From positions 1 through 33,315 of the forward strand of contig JAGMCL010000048.1 in NCBI GenBank assembly GCA_023129165.1: a stretch of DNA of 33,315 nt, in the 5' to 3' direction. The notes beneath the pieces were generated by a model. It did not search any database. It had not been told where the DNA came from and saw only the letters and a program-made list of their open reading frames with translations. Each line of letters starts with the position of its first letter. The stretch's first letter is position 1. The position numbers and the translations under genes were made by a program. Source of the DNA: Caldifarciminota bacterium (GTDB lineage: Bacteria; Hydrothermota; UBA3073). Positions 12,283 to 19,898 of this stretch are shown piece by piece.

Positions 12283-14244
12283 ATGAAACAAACGAGAAAA
12301 ACCTGCTTCAAAAAGAACGGTAAACCCATCTATCTGATAGGAGCCAACTACTGGCCAAGGCAAACAGGACCTCTTATGTGGCGTAAGTGGGAGCCTAAAA
12401 CCGTGAGAGAAGAGCTGAAGCAGATGAAGAGCCTTGGAATGAATGTGTGCCGTTCCTTCCTTTATTTTCCCGACTTTATGCCTACACCAAACAGAGTAGA
12501 TGAAAATATGCTTGATAGACTTGTTGAATTCGTAAATCTGTGTGAAGAAGTAGACCTCTGTACAATACCCACTCTTTTTGTTGGACATATGTCTGGAGAG
12601 GACTGGGATGTCAACTGGAGAGGAAATAGAGACTTTTATAAAGACCCTTGGATGGTAGAGAAGGAGTCTTTATATGTTCGCAACGTTGTAGATAGTGTCA
12701 AAACGAACAAGGTAATTGTTGGGTGGGTGCTGACAAATGAAATTACAAATTACACAGGTGAAACCGATTCAGAAACCATGCTTGGTTGGGTAAAAACTAT
12801 ATGTAACACAATCCGTGAGAGAGATCCCTTGTGTCCAATCAGTATAGGTGATGGAGTCTGGGGGAGAGAAATCTATGGTAGAGATAACGGGTTAAGGTTG
12901 AATGAACTAAAAGATGTGATTGACTTCTTGGGACCTCATTTTTATCCTGAAGAAGACGACACTCTCCGCCATTCATATACTCCCTCGTTTATTTTAAAGA
13001 TGTGTAATTATGGGAAACCAGTAATTATAGAGGAATTCGGTTGTTCTAATAGCTTTGCATCTGAAGAGCACCAGGCAGATTACTATCGCACAACCTATAA
13101 TAGTGCGTTCCTGGCAGGTGCTGTTGGAACACTATGCTGGTGTTATTCAGACTTTGACCTTCCTCATCAAAGACCTTACTCACACCATCCATTCGAGTTA
13201 CTATTTGGTATCGTAAGGAAAGATAAGTCTGTAAAACCAGCTGGATATGAAATAGAGCGATTCAGCAAGATAATTAAAGCGATTGACCCATTTGAAATTA
13301 ATATCGAGGAAAGTAATGCTTTTATCATTGTTCCCTCCCACTATGTCCTGGATTATCCATACTCATTTGAAGATAAGGATATGATTAAAAAGGTTTTACT
13401 ACAGTCTTATACATTGACTAAACAGGCGCATATAAACGGTGGTTTTCTTCCAGAACCCCAACTTACAGAAGACATTGAATCAAAAAAGATACCGAGTATC
13501 CCAAAAGAGATAAGATTATTACTCGCACCAAATGTACAGAAACTCACTGCTCCTTTCTGGGAGGCTATCTATCGGTATGTGGAGGAAGGAGGAGTATTTT
13601 ACTGCTCTTATCACTACGATATGTGGATACACATATTTGAGAGGCTATTCGGTGCAAAACACAATCTGAGGAGTGGTCTTCCAGATATACCTGAGAAAGA
13701 GTTTATTGAGATAAAGCTTGTCGAAGACTTCTACGAAATAGCCAAGAATGAACGTCTTACTTACTATGTTAGGGGAAATATTAAGGACAGGGCATTTTGC
13801 CCTATCACACCTAACAAGGCAAAGGTTATCGCTGTGGATAGTAATGGTCGACCAGCTATACTACTAAATTCAGTAGGTAAAGGTGCAGTTATTTTTTCGA
13901 CTTATCCACTTGAATACTATCTTGCGAATACCAACGACGTTTATAAAAAAGATACGACATATAAATTGTATCGAAGTCTAAGCAGACTCGCGGGCATTGT
14001 GCCTGAATTTCAAACCTCAAATCCACTTGTAGAGCTGGGATATATAAGGTTTAAGGATGAATCAAGGTTTCTCTTATGGATTATAAATCATGATTGGGAA
14101 AAGACAGAGGGTTTTATTGAAACGGGCTTGAATATAAAGAGAGTTTCAAATATTGAAAGTATGCAATCAATTAACTTCAAGGAGAGGATACCATTTGAGT
14201 TGCCAGCAAAAGAGGTGAGTGTTTATGACATCTACATTAGCTAA
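12283..14244 (+). CDS. Clan GH-A glycoside hydrolase (GH5-like) with C-terminal amidotransferase-like domain
   Basis: This 653-residue protein has no signal peptide and is therefore cytoplasmic. The N-terminal TIM barrel (about 1-330) opens with I-G-A-N-Y-W-P. Both clan GH-A glutamates are visible: the acid/base in V-L-T-N-E153-I-T-N, and the nucleophile in P-V-I-I-E-E251-F-G. The second half (about 345-650) resembles the trimerisation/glutamine-amidotransferase-like domain of GH42-type enzymes (L-L-L-A-P-N...Y-V-E-E-G-G-V-F-Y-C-S) and ends in a small beta domain. Beta-mannosidase/mannanase or beta-galactosidase-like activity is possible. The neighbouring GH130 makes beta-mannosides likeliest, but that is inference. 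A strong AAGGAGGGG ribosome site precedes the ATG. Confidence 0.8.
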   Translation: MKQTRKTCFKKNGKPIYLIGANYWPRQTGPLMWRKWEPKTVREELKQMKSLGMNVCRSFLYFPDFMPTPNRVDENMLDRLVEFVNLCEEVDLCTIPTLFVGHMSGEDWDVNWRGNRDFYKDPWMVEKESLYVRNVVDSVKTNKVIVGWVLTNEITNYTGETDSETMLGWVKTICNTIRERDPLCPISIGDGVWGREIYGRDNGLRLNELKDVIDFLGPHFYPEEDDTLRHSYTPSFILKMCNYGKPVIIEEFGCSNSFASEEHQADYYRTTYNSAFLAGAVGTLCWCYSDFDLPHQRPYSHHPFELLFGIVRKDKSVKPAGYEIERFSKIIKAIDPFEINIEESNAFIIVPSHYVLDYPYSFEDKDMIKKVLLQSYTLTKQAHINGGFLPEPQLTEDIESKKIPSIPKEIRLLLAPNVQKLTAPFWEAIYRYVEEGGVFYCSYHYDMWIHIFERLFGAKHNLRSGLPDIPEKEFIEIKLVEDFYEIAKNERLTYYVRGNIKDRAFCPITPNKAKVIAVDSNGRPAILLNSVGKGAVIFSTYPLEYYLANTNDVYKKDTTYKLYRSLSRLAGIVPEFQTSNPLVELGYIRFKDESRFLLWIINHDWEKTEGFIETGLNIKRVSNIESMQSINFKERIPFELPAKEVSVYDIYIS

Positions 14245-14300
14245 TTTTGGTAACAAGAGTTGTCAGGTAAAGAAATTTGTATTTTAATCTGAGTAATCAG

Positions 14301-14318
14301 GTATAATGAATATTATAC
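14301..14318 (+). promoter_or_regulatory. Palindrome over a -10-like box before the dehydrogenase gene
   Basis: GTATAAT (14301-14307) and ATTATAC (14312-14318) form a perfect 7-bp inverted repeat with a 4-base spacer. It contains TATAAT at 14302-14307 and abuts the ribosome site at 14320. No good -35 box is found at 16-18 bp. It may be an operator-covered promoter or only an AT-rich palindrome. Confidence 0.4.
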
Positions 14319-14330
14319 CAGGAGAACAGA

Positions 14331-15188
14331 ATTAAAGCTGCTGTATTTTATAAACCTAACGATATAAGGATCGAAGAAAGAGAGATTCGAGATATAAAGA
14401 ATAACGAGGTGTTAGTTAGAGTCAAGGCATGTAGTGTATGCGGAACAGATATACATATTGGTCTACCCCATTTCTGTGAAAACTTAGCTGCCCTTGGTGT
14501 CCATACTGATGGAGGCTTCGCAGGATATTCAGTTGTTCCAGAATCCCAGCTGTACAATCTCCCTTCTAATATTCCCTTTGATTGGGGATGTTTCATTGAG
14601 CCAATATCCTGCGCCATCCATGGTATCGATCTTGCTGGTATAAAGGCGGGTGATAATGTTGTAATCATCGGTACTGGTACTATTGGTCTAATAATGATAC
14701 AGCTTGTCAGACTTCATGGTGCTCATAAGCTCATCGTCGCAGAACCAATAAAAGAAAGAAGAGACATTGCTCGCAGGTTAAATTCAGATTTAGTAGTAGA
14801 TCCTATTAAAGAAAATTTAAAGGATGTTGTGTATAGTAACACATATGATGGAGCAGATGTAGTAATTGAGTGTGCGGGAACTCCGAAGACTACAAGATCT
14901 ACCTTTGATTTAGTTAAAAGAGGTGGTACAATAATATTCTTTGGTGTCTGTGATAGAGATTCAACTATTACTATAAGACCCCAGGAAATATATTTAAAAG
15001 AATTGACTATAATTGGCAGTTACATCAATCCCAATACATTCAGTCGTGCCATTAATTTACTTTCTCTAAATAAAATAGATCTAACTTATTTCAGTATAAA
15101 AAAGCACTCACTCGATGAACTGTTCAAAGCTTTCAAATACCACAAAGAGCGAAGATATCTTAAAAACGTAATTGTTCCAAATCCTTAG
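14331..15188 (+). CDS. Zinc-type MDR dehydrogenase, internally shortened, apparent ATT start
   Basis: This sugar/polyol dehydrogenase of the medium-chain family is 285 residues long (usual 340-350). The family N-terminus M-K-A-A-V-F-Y-K-P is encoded from an ATT at 14331, six bases after AGGAG (14320-14324). No ATG, GTG or TTG occurs in frame between the upstream TGA (14307) and a GTG at 14409, which lies inside the domain. C-S-V-C-G-T-D supplies the catalytic-zinc Cys. The chain then jumps from H-I-G to L-P-H-F-C-E-N-L-A-A-L-G-V-H-T-D-G-G-F-A. The roughly 50-residue part with the G-H-E motif and most structural-zinc cysteines is therefore missing without loss of frame. The Rossmann fold (G-T-G-T-I-G-L) is intact. 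It may be inactive or altered. The fructokinase-like gene follows at 15 bp. Confidence 0.75.
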   Translation: MKAAVFYKPNDIRIEEREIRDIKNNEVLVRVKACSVCGTDIHIGLPHFCENLAALGVHTDGGFAGYSVVPESQLYNLPSNIPFDWGCFIEPISCAIHGIDLAGIKAGDNVVIIGTGTIGLIMIQLVRLHGAHKLIVAEPIKERRDIARRLNSDLVVDPIKENLKDVVYSNTYDGADVVIECAGTPKTTRSTFDLVKRGGTIIFFGVCDRDSTITIRPQEIYLKELTIIGSYINPNTFSRAINLLSLNKIDLTYFSIKKHSLDELFKAFKYHKERRYLKNVIVPNP

Positions 15189-15203
15189 TTTCATAACATT
15201 ATT

Positions 15204-16187
15204 ATGGAAAAGGGCATTTTGGATGTCATATGTATTGGTGAGGCTTTAATAGATTTCATTTCTACCAAAAAAGGAGTAACATTAGAATCAACTCCCGGCT
15301 TCTTGAAAGCTGCAGGTGGAGCTCCAGCTAATGTCTCTGTGGGATTAGCAAGACTGGGTAAAAAAGTCGCTTTTATTGGCAAGGTAGGAGAGGATTCTTT
15401 CGGTAAATATCTGTGGAGGACTTTAAAGGAAAACAATGTTGACGTATCAGAACTCCTTTTTGATAAAAAACATAAAACCAGACTGGCGTTTGTATCACTA
15501 ACTGACAAGGGTGAGAGAGATTTTGAATTCTATGGGCATGAGAGTGCGGATACCAAAATAACTAAAGATGAAATAAACAAAATCTACTTTGACGATGCAA
15601 GGGTATTACATTTTGGTTCTGTATCTCTTATATCAAATCCGAGTAGAGAAGCTATCTTGACCGCAGTAAAGATAGCTAAGAATAATCAAATTCTTGTTTC
15701 TTTTGACCCAAATTTTCGACCCTCTCTCTGGGAAAGCCATGATGTAGCCAGAAAACAGATAAAGGTAGCACTTAACTTAGCTGATATAGTTAAAATGAAT
15801 AGGGATGAAATGGAATTCGTTACCGGTACCAAAGACCTAAGAGAGGGGAGTAAATCTATTTTAGAACATGGTGTCCGATTGTCTGTGATTACACTTGGTA
15901 AGGAGGGCTGCTATTTTCTCAACGATAACATAGATGGTTATGAAACCGAATTTAATGTAGAGGTAAAGGATACTACTGGTGCTGGTGACGGATTCGTAGC
16001 AGGAATGCTTTGTAAAATCTCAGAAGTAACATTGAAAGACCTTACAGAGAAAGAACTCCATAAGATATTCAGATTCGCCAATACAGTAGGTGCATTGACA
16101 GTCACAAAATACGGTGGAATACCTGGCTTACCTTACCGAGAAGAAGTCGAGTCATTTTATCACCTAAACTTTGGAGATAAAAAATGA
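15204..16187 (+). CDS. PfkB-family sugar kinase (fructokinase-like)
   Basis: This 327-residue ribokinase-fold protein phosphorylates a sugar with ATP. Marks are I-C-I-G-E-A-L-I-D-F at 9-18, the A-G-G-A-P-A-N-V-S-V-G-L-A-R-L-G sugar-binding signature at 37-52, and the C-terminal D-T-T-G-A-G-D262-G-F with catalytic Asp262. The G-G-A-P-A-N variant is usual in fructokinases; 2-keto-3-deoxygluconate kinases are the alternative. The ATG at 15204 has no ribosome site. An AAAAGGG inside its first codons sits 4 bases before an in-frame TTG (15219) that would give the typical start M-D-V-I-C-I-G-E, so the real start may be 15219. It overlaps the next gene by 4 bp (ATGA). Confidence 0.88.
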   Translation: MEKGILDVICIGEALIDFISTKKGVTLESTPGFLKAAGGAPANVSVGLARLGKKVAFIGKVGEDSFGKYLWRTLKENNVDVSELLFDKKHKTRLAFVSLTDKGERDFEFYGHESADTKITKDEINKIYFDDARVLHFGSVSLISNPSREAILTAVKIAKNNQILVSFDPNFRPSLWESHDVARKQIKVALNLADIVKMNRDEMEFVTGTKDLREGSKSILEHGVRLSVITLGKEGCYFLNDNIDGYETEFNVEVKDTTGAGDGFVAGMLCKISEVTLKDLTEKELHKIFRFANTVGALTVTKYGGIPGLPYREEVESFYHLNFGDKK

Positions 16188-17608
16188 AATTATTAACAAT
16201 ATCCTTACTTGTATTTCTCTCAGTAGTCCTATGTGAATGTAATGGATATGAGCGAGATAAAAGCCTTGATTATGAGAATTATTCTATAGATTCAATAAAT
16301 AGACTAATAAACCTCAAACATCTGGACTATCTAAACGAAGAAATAATTATAGAAGGAATCCCCATGATAATCACCCATATCTACTCCGAATATCCTGATT
16401 ACGACTGGGTTGATGCATCAGAAGAGGGAATAGCATGTGTTGACGATGTAAGTCGAGCAGCTGTCCTCTATCTCAGACATTACGAGATGTATGGAGACAG
16501 TGTATTGTTAGAAAAGGCAAGAAGAGGACTTAACTTTGTTATGTATATGGAGCAAGATGACGGTGAGTTCTACAACTTCATTATGCGTGATTATTCTATA
16601 AATACAGAAGGGAGAACGAGTAAAAAATCCTTCAATTATTGGGCTGTAAGGGGACTACGAACGTTATGCTATGGTTACAAGGTCTTCAGCAAAATTGATA
16701 CTTCCTATGCAAAGAAACTGAAGGAACATATTGAACCCACATTTGAACGAATAGGAGAATTTTTAGAGTATTATGGCAAATACGAATTTGTTGAAGGGGT
16801 GAAGGTTCCAAAATGGCTTATTCGTGGTGGTGATGCAACATCTGAAGTTGTTTTAGCCCTGCTGGATTATTATAGTGTGAATCCTAACGATGAAGTAAAA
16901 GAAACAATCGAAAAACTCGTTGATGGCTTGATTGAACTCCAGATACACGACCCAAATAGCCCATTTTATGGCATGCACCTATCCTGGAGAAACCACTGGC
17001 ATGCATGGGGAAACATACAGACAGAGGCACTTGCCAAAGCTGGTAGAATTTGTAATAATAAATCCTGGGTTGAATCTGCAAAATTAGAGGCAGATAATTT
17101 TTATCTGTTCCTGATATCAAGAAATTTTCTTCAAGGTATTGAAATCTTCTCAACAGAGAAGCCAAGGATAAAGGATTTTCCTCAAATTGCGTATGGAATT
17201 CGTCCCATGGTCTCAGGACTCATTCAACTTTATATTACAACAAAGGAGGAGAAATATGCGAAGTTGGCAGGACTTGTTGCATCCTGGCTCAGAGGAAATA
17301 ATCCTGCTCGTTATGCTATGTATGATTCGAAAACTGGCAGAGGATACGATGGTATCGATAACAAAGACAAAGTAAATAAAAACTCAGGAGCAGAATCGAC
17401 TATAGAGGCATTGATGACTTTAATGGACATTTCAGACAATCCCATATCTTTGAAGTACTTTTATTACAATCTCGAGTCCATAGATGAAATAAAAAAGTAT
17501 GCTCTCTATAGAGATTACAGTGGCAAAGAAATTAATGTGGTCTATGATGAAAAGATGGGAAGATGGATGATATACGAGTCAGATGAGAACGAAAAAAATA
17601 TCAGGTGA
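16184..17608 (+). CDS. Exported helical-barrel protein, probably carbohydrate-active
   Basis: This 474-residue protein has a signal peptide (about 1-18). A Cys-containing end (V-L-C-E-C) hints at, but does not match, a lipobox. The chain is rich in paired helices with motifs such as D-D-V-S-R-A-A-V-L-Y-L-R-H-Y, W-H-A-W-G-N-I-Q-T-E-A-L-A, G-I-R-P-M-V-S-G-L and N-S-G-A-E-S-T-I-E-A-L-M. These suggest an (alpha/alpha)6 or (alpha/alpha)7 barrel of six-hairpin glycosidases or lyases. I do not recognise a specific CAZy family. The 4-bp overlap with the kinase gene shows co-translation, so it likely acts outside the cytoplasm on the glycan whose products the cluster consumes. Confidence 0.6.
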   Translation: MKLLTISLLVFLSVVLCECNGYERDKSLDYENYSIDSINRLINLKHLDYLNEEIIIEGIPMIITHIYSEYPDYDWVDASEEGIACVDDVSRAAVLYLRHYEMYGDSVLLEKARRGLNFVMYMEQDDGEFYNFIMRDYSINTEGRTSKKSFNYWAVRGLRTLCYGYKVFSKIDTSYAKKLKEHIEPTFERIGEFLEYYGKYEFVEGVKVPKWLIRGGDATSEVVLALLDYYSVNPNDEVKETIEKLVDGLIELQIHDPNSPFYGMHLSWRNHWHAWGNIQTEALAKAGRICNNKSWVESAKLEADNFYLFLISRNFLQGIEIFSTEKPRIKDFPQIAYGIRPMVSGLIQLYITTKEEKYAKLAGLVASWLRGNNPARYAMYDSKTGRGYDGIDNKDKVNKNSGAESTIEALMTLMDISDNPISLKYFYYNLESIDEIKKYALYRDYSGKEINVVYDEKMGRWMIYESDENEKNIR

Positions 17609-17674
17609 ATAAGAAGGTTCCTTCTATGTTGATTTAAGATAAGTATGTTAACAAATAAAAGTAGTCTTAAAAAC

Positions 17675-17703
17675 TTGACAAGCATGTGAAAGTGTGGTAT
17701 AAT
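17675..17703 (+). promoter_or_regulatory. Promoter upstream of the small ORF and glycosyltransferase
   Basis: TTGACA (17675-17680), a 17-bp spacer and TATAAT (17698-17703), full consensus, with predicted start near 17710. The roughly 78-base leader contains a small hairpin, AGACTC/GAGTCT at 17743-17761, which is not followed by a T run. Confidence 0.85.
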
Positions 17704-17787
17704 GCACAAAATATAATAAATATGAAATCGAATGTAGTAGAAAGACTCTCTCAAGGAGTCTCTCTATTTAATATAGGGTAAGAATTT

Positions 17788-17940
17788 ATGAAAATAGTAA
17801 GGGACTGGCAATTCCAAAAAGTTAAATTAAACAACAGGACGCTTCGGAAGATAATGTATGAGAGAGCAAGCCAGCTTGTAGAAGGTATAATCAATAAGAA
17901 TCAGATAAAATGGAGGGATGTATGGAAAGAATTGCTATGA
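17788..17940 (+). CDS. Small 50-residue protein coupled to the glycosyltransferase gene
   Basis: An ATG at 17788 opens 50 codons ending at TGA 17938-17940. The product is basic and helical (begins M-K-I-V-R-D-W-Q-F-Q-K-V-K-L-N, ends W-R-D-V-W-K-E-L-L). It follows a full-consensus promoter and an AGGG site about 9 bases upstream. Its end overlaps the glycosyltransferase start at 17922 by 19 bp, so the two would be translationally coupled. I recognise no family. It could be a real small protein or a regulatory leader frame. Confidence 0.5.
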   Translation: MKIVRDWQFQKVKLNNRTLRKIMYERASQLVEGIINKNQIKWRDVWKELL

Positions 17941-18953
17941 TGGCAGCCTGGAATACCGATTCTGGCGTAGCTATTCATGCCGAACCAATTGGTAAGGAAT
18001 GGATAAATATGGGATACGAACTAAAGGTATTCACCTTTCTTAAAAATGATTACCACGGTGAGGAGATTACCAGCGAAGATGAGGATTATGTTATTCGATG
18101 CTTTGGAATCTCTACAGGGACCAATTTCCTTGATCCTCGACCAATAATAACTGCAGACTATGATTTCTTCGTTATCGAGGATCTGGGAATGCTTCCTAAA
18201 GAGAAACTGGCCCCAATATTCCCAATTATTAAAAGAAAAGCTAAGACCATACATATAGTTCACGATACTGCTCCATCATCTGAGCCTGCATTCTATAATT
18301 TCGATTGGGATGCGGTTATATATTTTGATACTCGTCAGGAGAAGTTCTTAAAGTCAATTTACGGAGATATAGCTCACTATATACCATTTTCCTGCTTTCC
18401 TTTAAGGAAAGGTAACAAAGCTGAAGCAAGGAAAAAGCTTGGTTTACCTCTGAAGCAAAAAATTGTCATTGTCTTCTGCCGTAGAGGTTATCTTCCTTAT
18501 CTACCTAAACTACCTGCTCCTGACCTCAAAGATGTTCTGTTCTTAATCCTGACTAATAGAGATATTAATGATAAATATACTCAGACCGAGATTAGAAAGG
18601 AAGAGTTTTTTCCTCATTCCCTATTTGACGATTACCTATTTGCAGCAGATGCAATAATGCTCCATAAGATATCCGCATCACCTCAGGAGATAGGCATATT
18701 GTCCAGCACTATCTTCCAATGCCTTGGAGCAGGTTGTCCTATCCTGGCGCCAAGGATATCAGATTTTATCTGGCCCTTTCAAAAGGAGATACTCAGGTAC
18801 AGCGATCGTAATGAGCTGAGAACTGAACTCTTGAATGTCTTCAATAAGGGAAAGAAGTATAAGGATACTAAAACATCTGCAAAAAAGTTTGTAAGCGAAC
18901 GATCACCAGAGCGTATAGCCAAGCAATTCATAGATCTATTTCATTCTCTTTAA
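17922..18953 (+). CDS. Glycosyltransferase, GT-B fold (GT4-like)
   Basis: This 343-residue protein has two Rossmann-like halves. The N-terminal half, from M-M-A-A-W-N-T-D-S-G-V-A-I-H-A, is the usual acceptor side with a Gly-containing loop. The C-terminal half holds I-F-Q-C-L-G-A-G-C-P-I-L-A-P and ends in helices (S-P-E-R-I-A-K-Q-F) like family 4 enzymes. The usual E-x7-E pair is not clear; S-P-Q-E-I-G-I-L-S-S-T-I-F lies at that place. The ATG at 17922 is chosen over 17910 because GGAGG at 17912-17916 precedes it by 5 bases. Donor and acceptor are unknown. The nearby GH130 suggests a mannose-containing glycan or solute, by context only. Confidence 0.72.
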   Translation: MERIAMMAAWNTDSGVAIHAEPIGKEWINMGYELKVFTFLKNDYHGEEITSEDEDYVIRCFGISTGTNFLDPRPIITADYDFFVIEDLGMLPKEKLAPIFPIIKRKAKTIHIVHDTAPSSEPAFYNFDWDAVIYFDTRQEKFLKSIYGDIAHYIPFSCFPLRKGNKAEARKKLGLPLKQKIVIVFCRRGYLPYLPKLPAPDLKDVLFLILTNRDINDKYTQTEIRKEEFFPHSLFDDYLFAADAIMLHKISASPQEIGILSSTIFQCLGAGCPILAPRISDFIWPFQKEILRYSDRNELRTELLNVFNKGKKYKDTKTSAKKFVSERSPERIAKQFIDLFHSL

Positions 18954-18974
18954 AGGAAGAAGGAAAGGAGTTAC

Positions 18975-19830
18975 TGGGGTCAGGCTGGAATCTGGAAAAT
19001 AAAACTTGCCATTGGTTGAGAATTATGGGATAATCAAATCCAAAGGAGACAGTAATGGCTCGTAAGCCACGCGTTGAATATCCAGGAGCATTTTACCATG
19101 TAATCACCCGTGGAAATCAGCGACGAGATATATTCACAGACAGCAGAGATCGAGAGCGGTGTATTAATAAACTCAAAGATTACAAAGAGAGATATGAATT
19201 TTTTATCTATGCATATACATTAATGTCGAACCATATTCATCTCCTCATAGAAACAGGAAATACTTCACTTTCTAAAATCATGCAAGGGTTTCTACAATCT
19301 TATACTCAATACTATAATAGGAAATATAATACAGTGGGACACCTTTTTCAGAGCAGGTATAAGGCAATACTCTGCGAGAAGGATGTATGAAAATTTCATC
19401 CTTGATGGATTAAAAGAGGAGAGAAAGGAGGAATACTCCAAAGGCATAGCAGGGAGGTTCTTGGGAGACAAGGACTTTATTGCTGATATAAAGAAGAGAT
19501 TTGACGAAGAGCCTGTACTCAAGAATAAAACACTTCAGGAAGTAATAAAGATGGTAAAGCAGGTTACAGGACTTGGAGAAAGTGAATTAAAGTCGAGAAG
19601 TCGAGGGAAGAAAGAGGTTAAAGCGAGAAGTCTCTTTGTATATCTAAGTCTTTTGTATACGGATGCCAGTCGAATAGAGATAGCCCGACTATTATGCAGA
19701 GACCCTAAGATGGTAAACCATTTGGAAAAGCAGTTCCAGGAAAAAGAGTGGAAAGGACTTGAAACGATCAGAGCAAGATGGGGTTAGAAATTCCAGATTC
19801 CAGCTCATACGAGTCTGTGACCTGACCCCA
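18975..19830 (+). mobile_element. RAYT-type element remnant flanked by TGGGGTCAGG inverted repeats
   Basis: The left end (18975-18997) is TGGGGTCAGG followed by CTGGAATCTGGAA. The right end (19791-19830) carries the exact complement of both blocks, separated by 17 extra bases. Between them lies a broken Y1 transposase gene. IS200-like RAYT genes are known to sit between such palindromic repeats. No target duplication was seen. The element separates the carbohydrate genes from the decayed C39/DUF1573 gene. Confidence 0.82.
19055..19787 (+). pseudogene. REP-associated tyrosine transposase (Y1_Tnp), internally deleted and frameshifted
   Basis: The 5' part (19055-19390, 111 codons, AAAGGAG ribosome site) has the N-terminus Y-P-G-A-F-Y-H-V-I-T-R-G-N-Q-R and the HUH motif S-N-H-I-H-L-L-I-E. 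A tyrosine-rich helix, S-Y-T-Q-Y-Y-N-R-K-Y, follows. At C-E-K-D-V a TGA ends the frame. The 3' part (19383-19787) resumes in another frame at Y-E-N-F-I-L-D-G-L and holds the DnaA-C-like helix-turn-helix tail often found in this subgroup (D-A-S-R-I-E-I-A-R-L-L). Compared with the family, the segment R-Y-I-H-L-N-P-V-R-A and what follows is absent, so an out-of-frame deletion of some tens of codons joins the two parts. It is not expected to be active. Confidence 0.85.
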
Positions 19831-19898
19831 CCTTCGCCACCAAGGGAGATAGTAGTTATTTCTATTTTTCAGTCAATCCCCATCACTACTATCAATAA

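Noticed and set aside
14409-15188. GTG at 14409 as the true start of the dehydrogenase
   Set aside because: It would remove the conserved M-K-A-A-V-F N-terminus that is encoded in frame just upstream behind a good ribosome site.
17609-17640. Terminator after the helical-barrel gene (AGAAGG/CCTTCT)
   Set aside because: It is a 6-bp stem with a 2-base loop and no T run.
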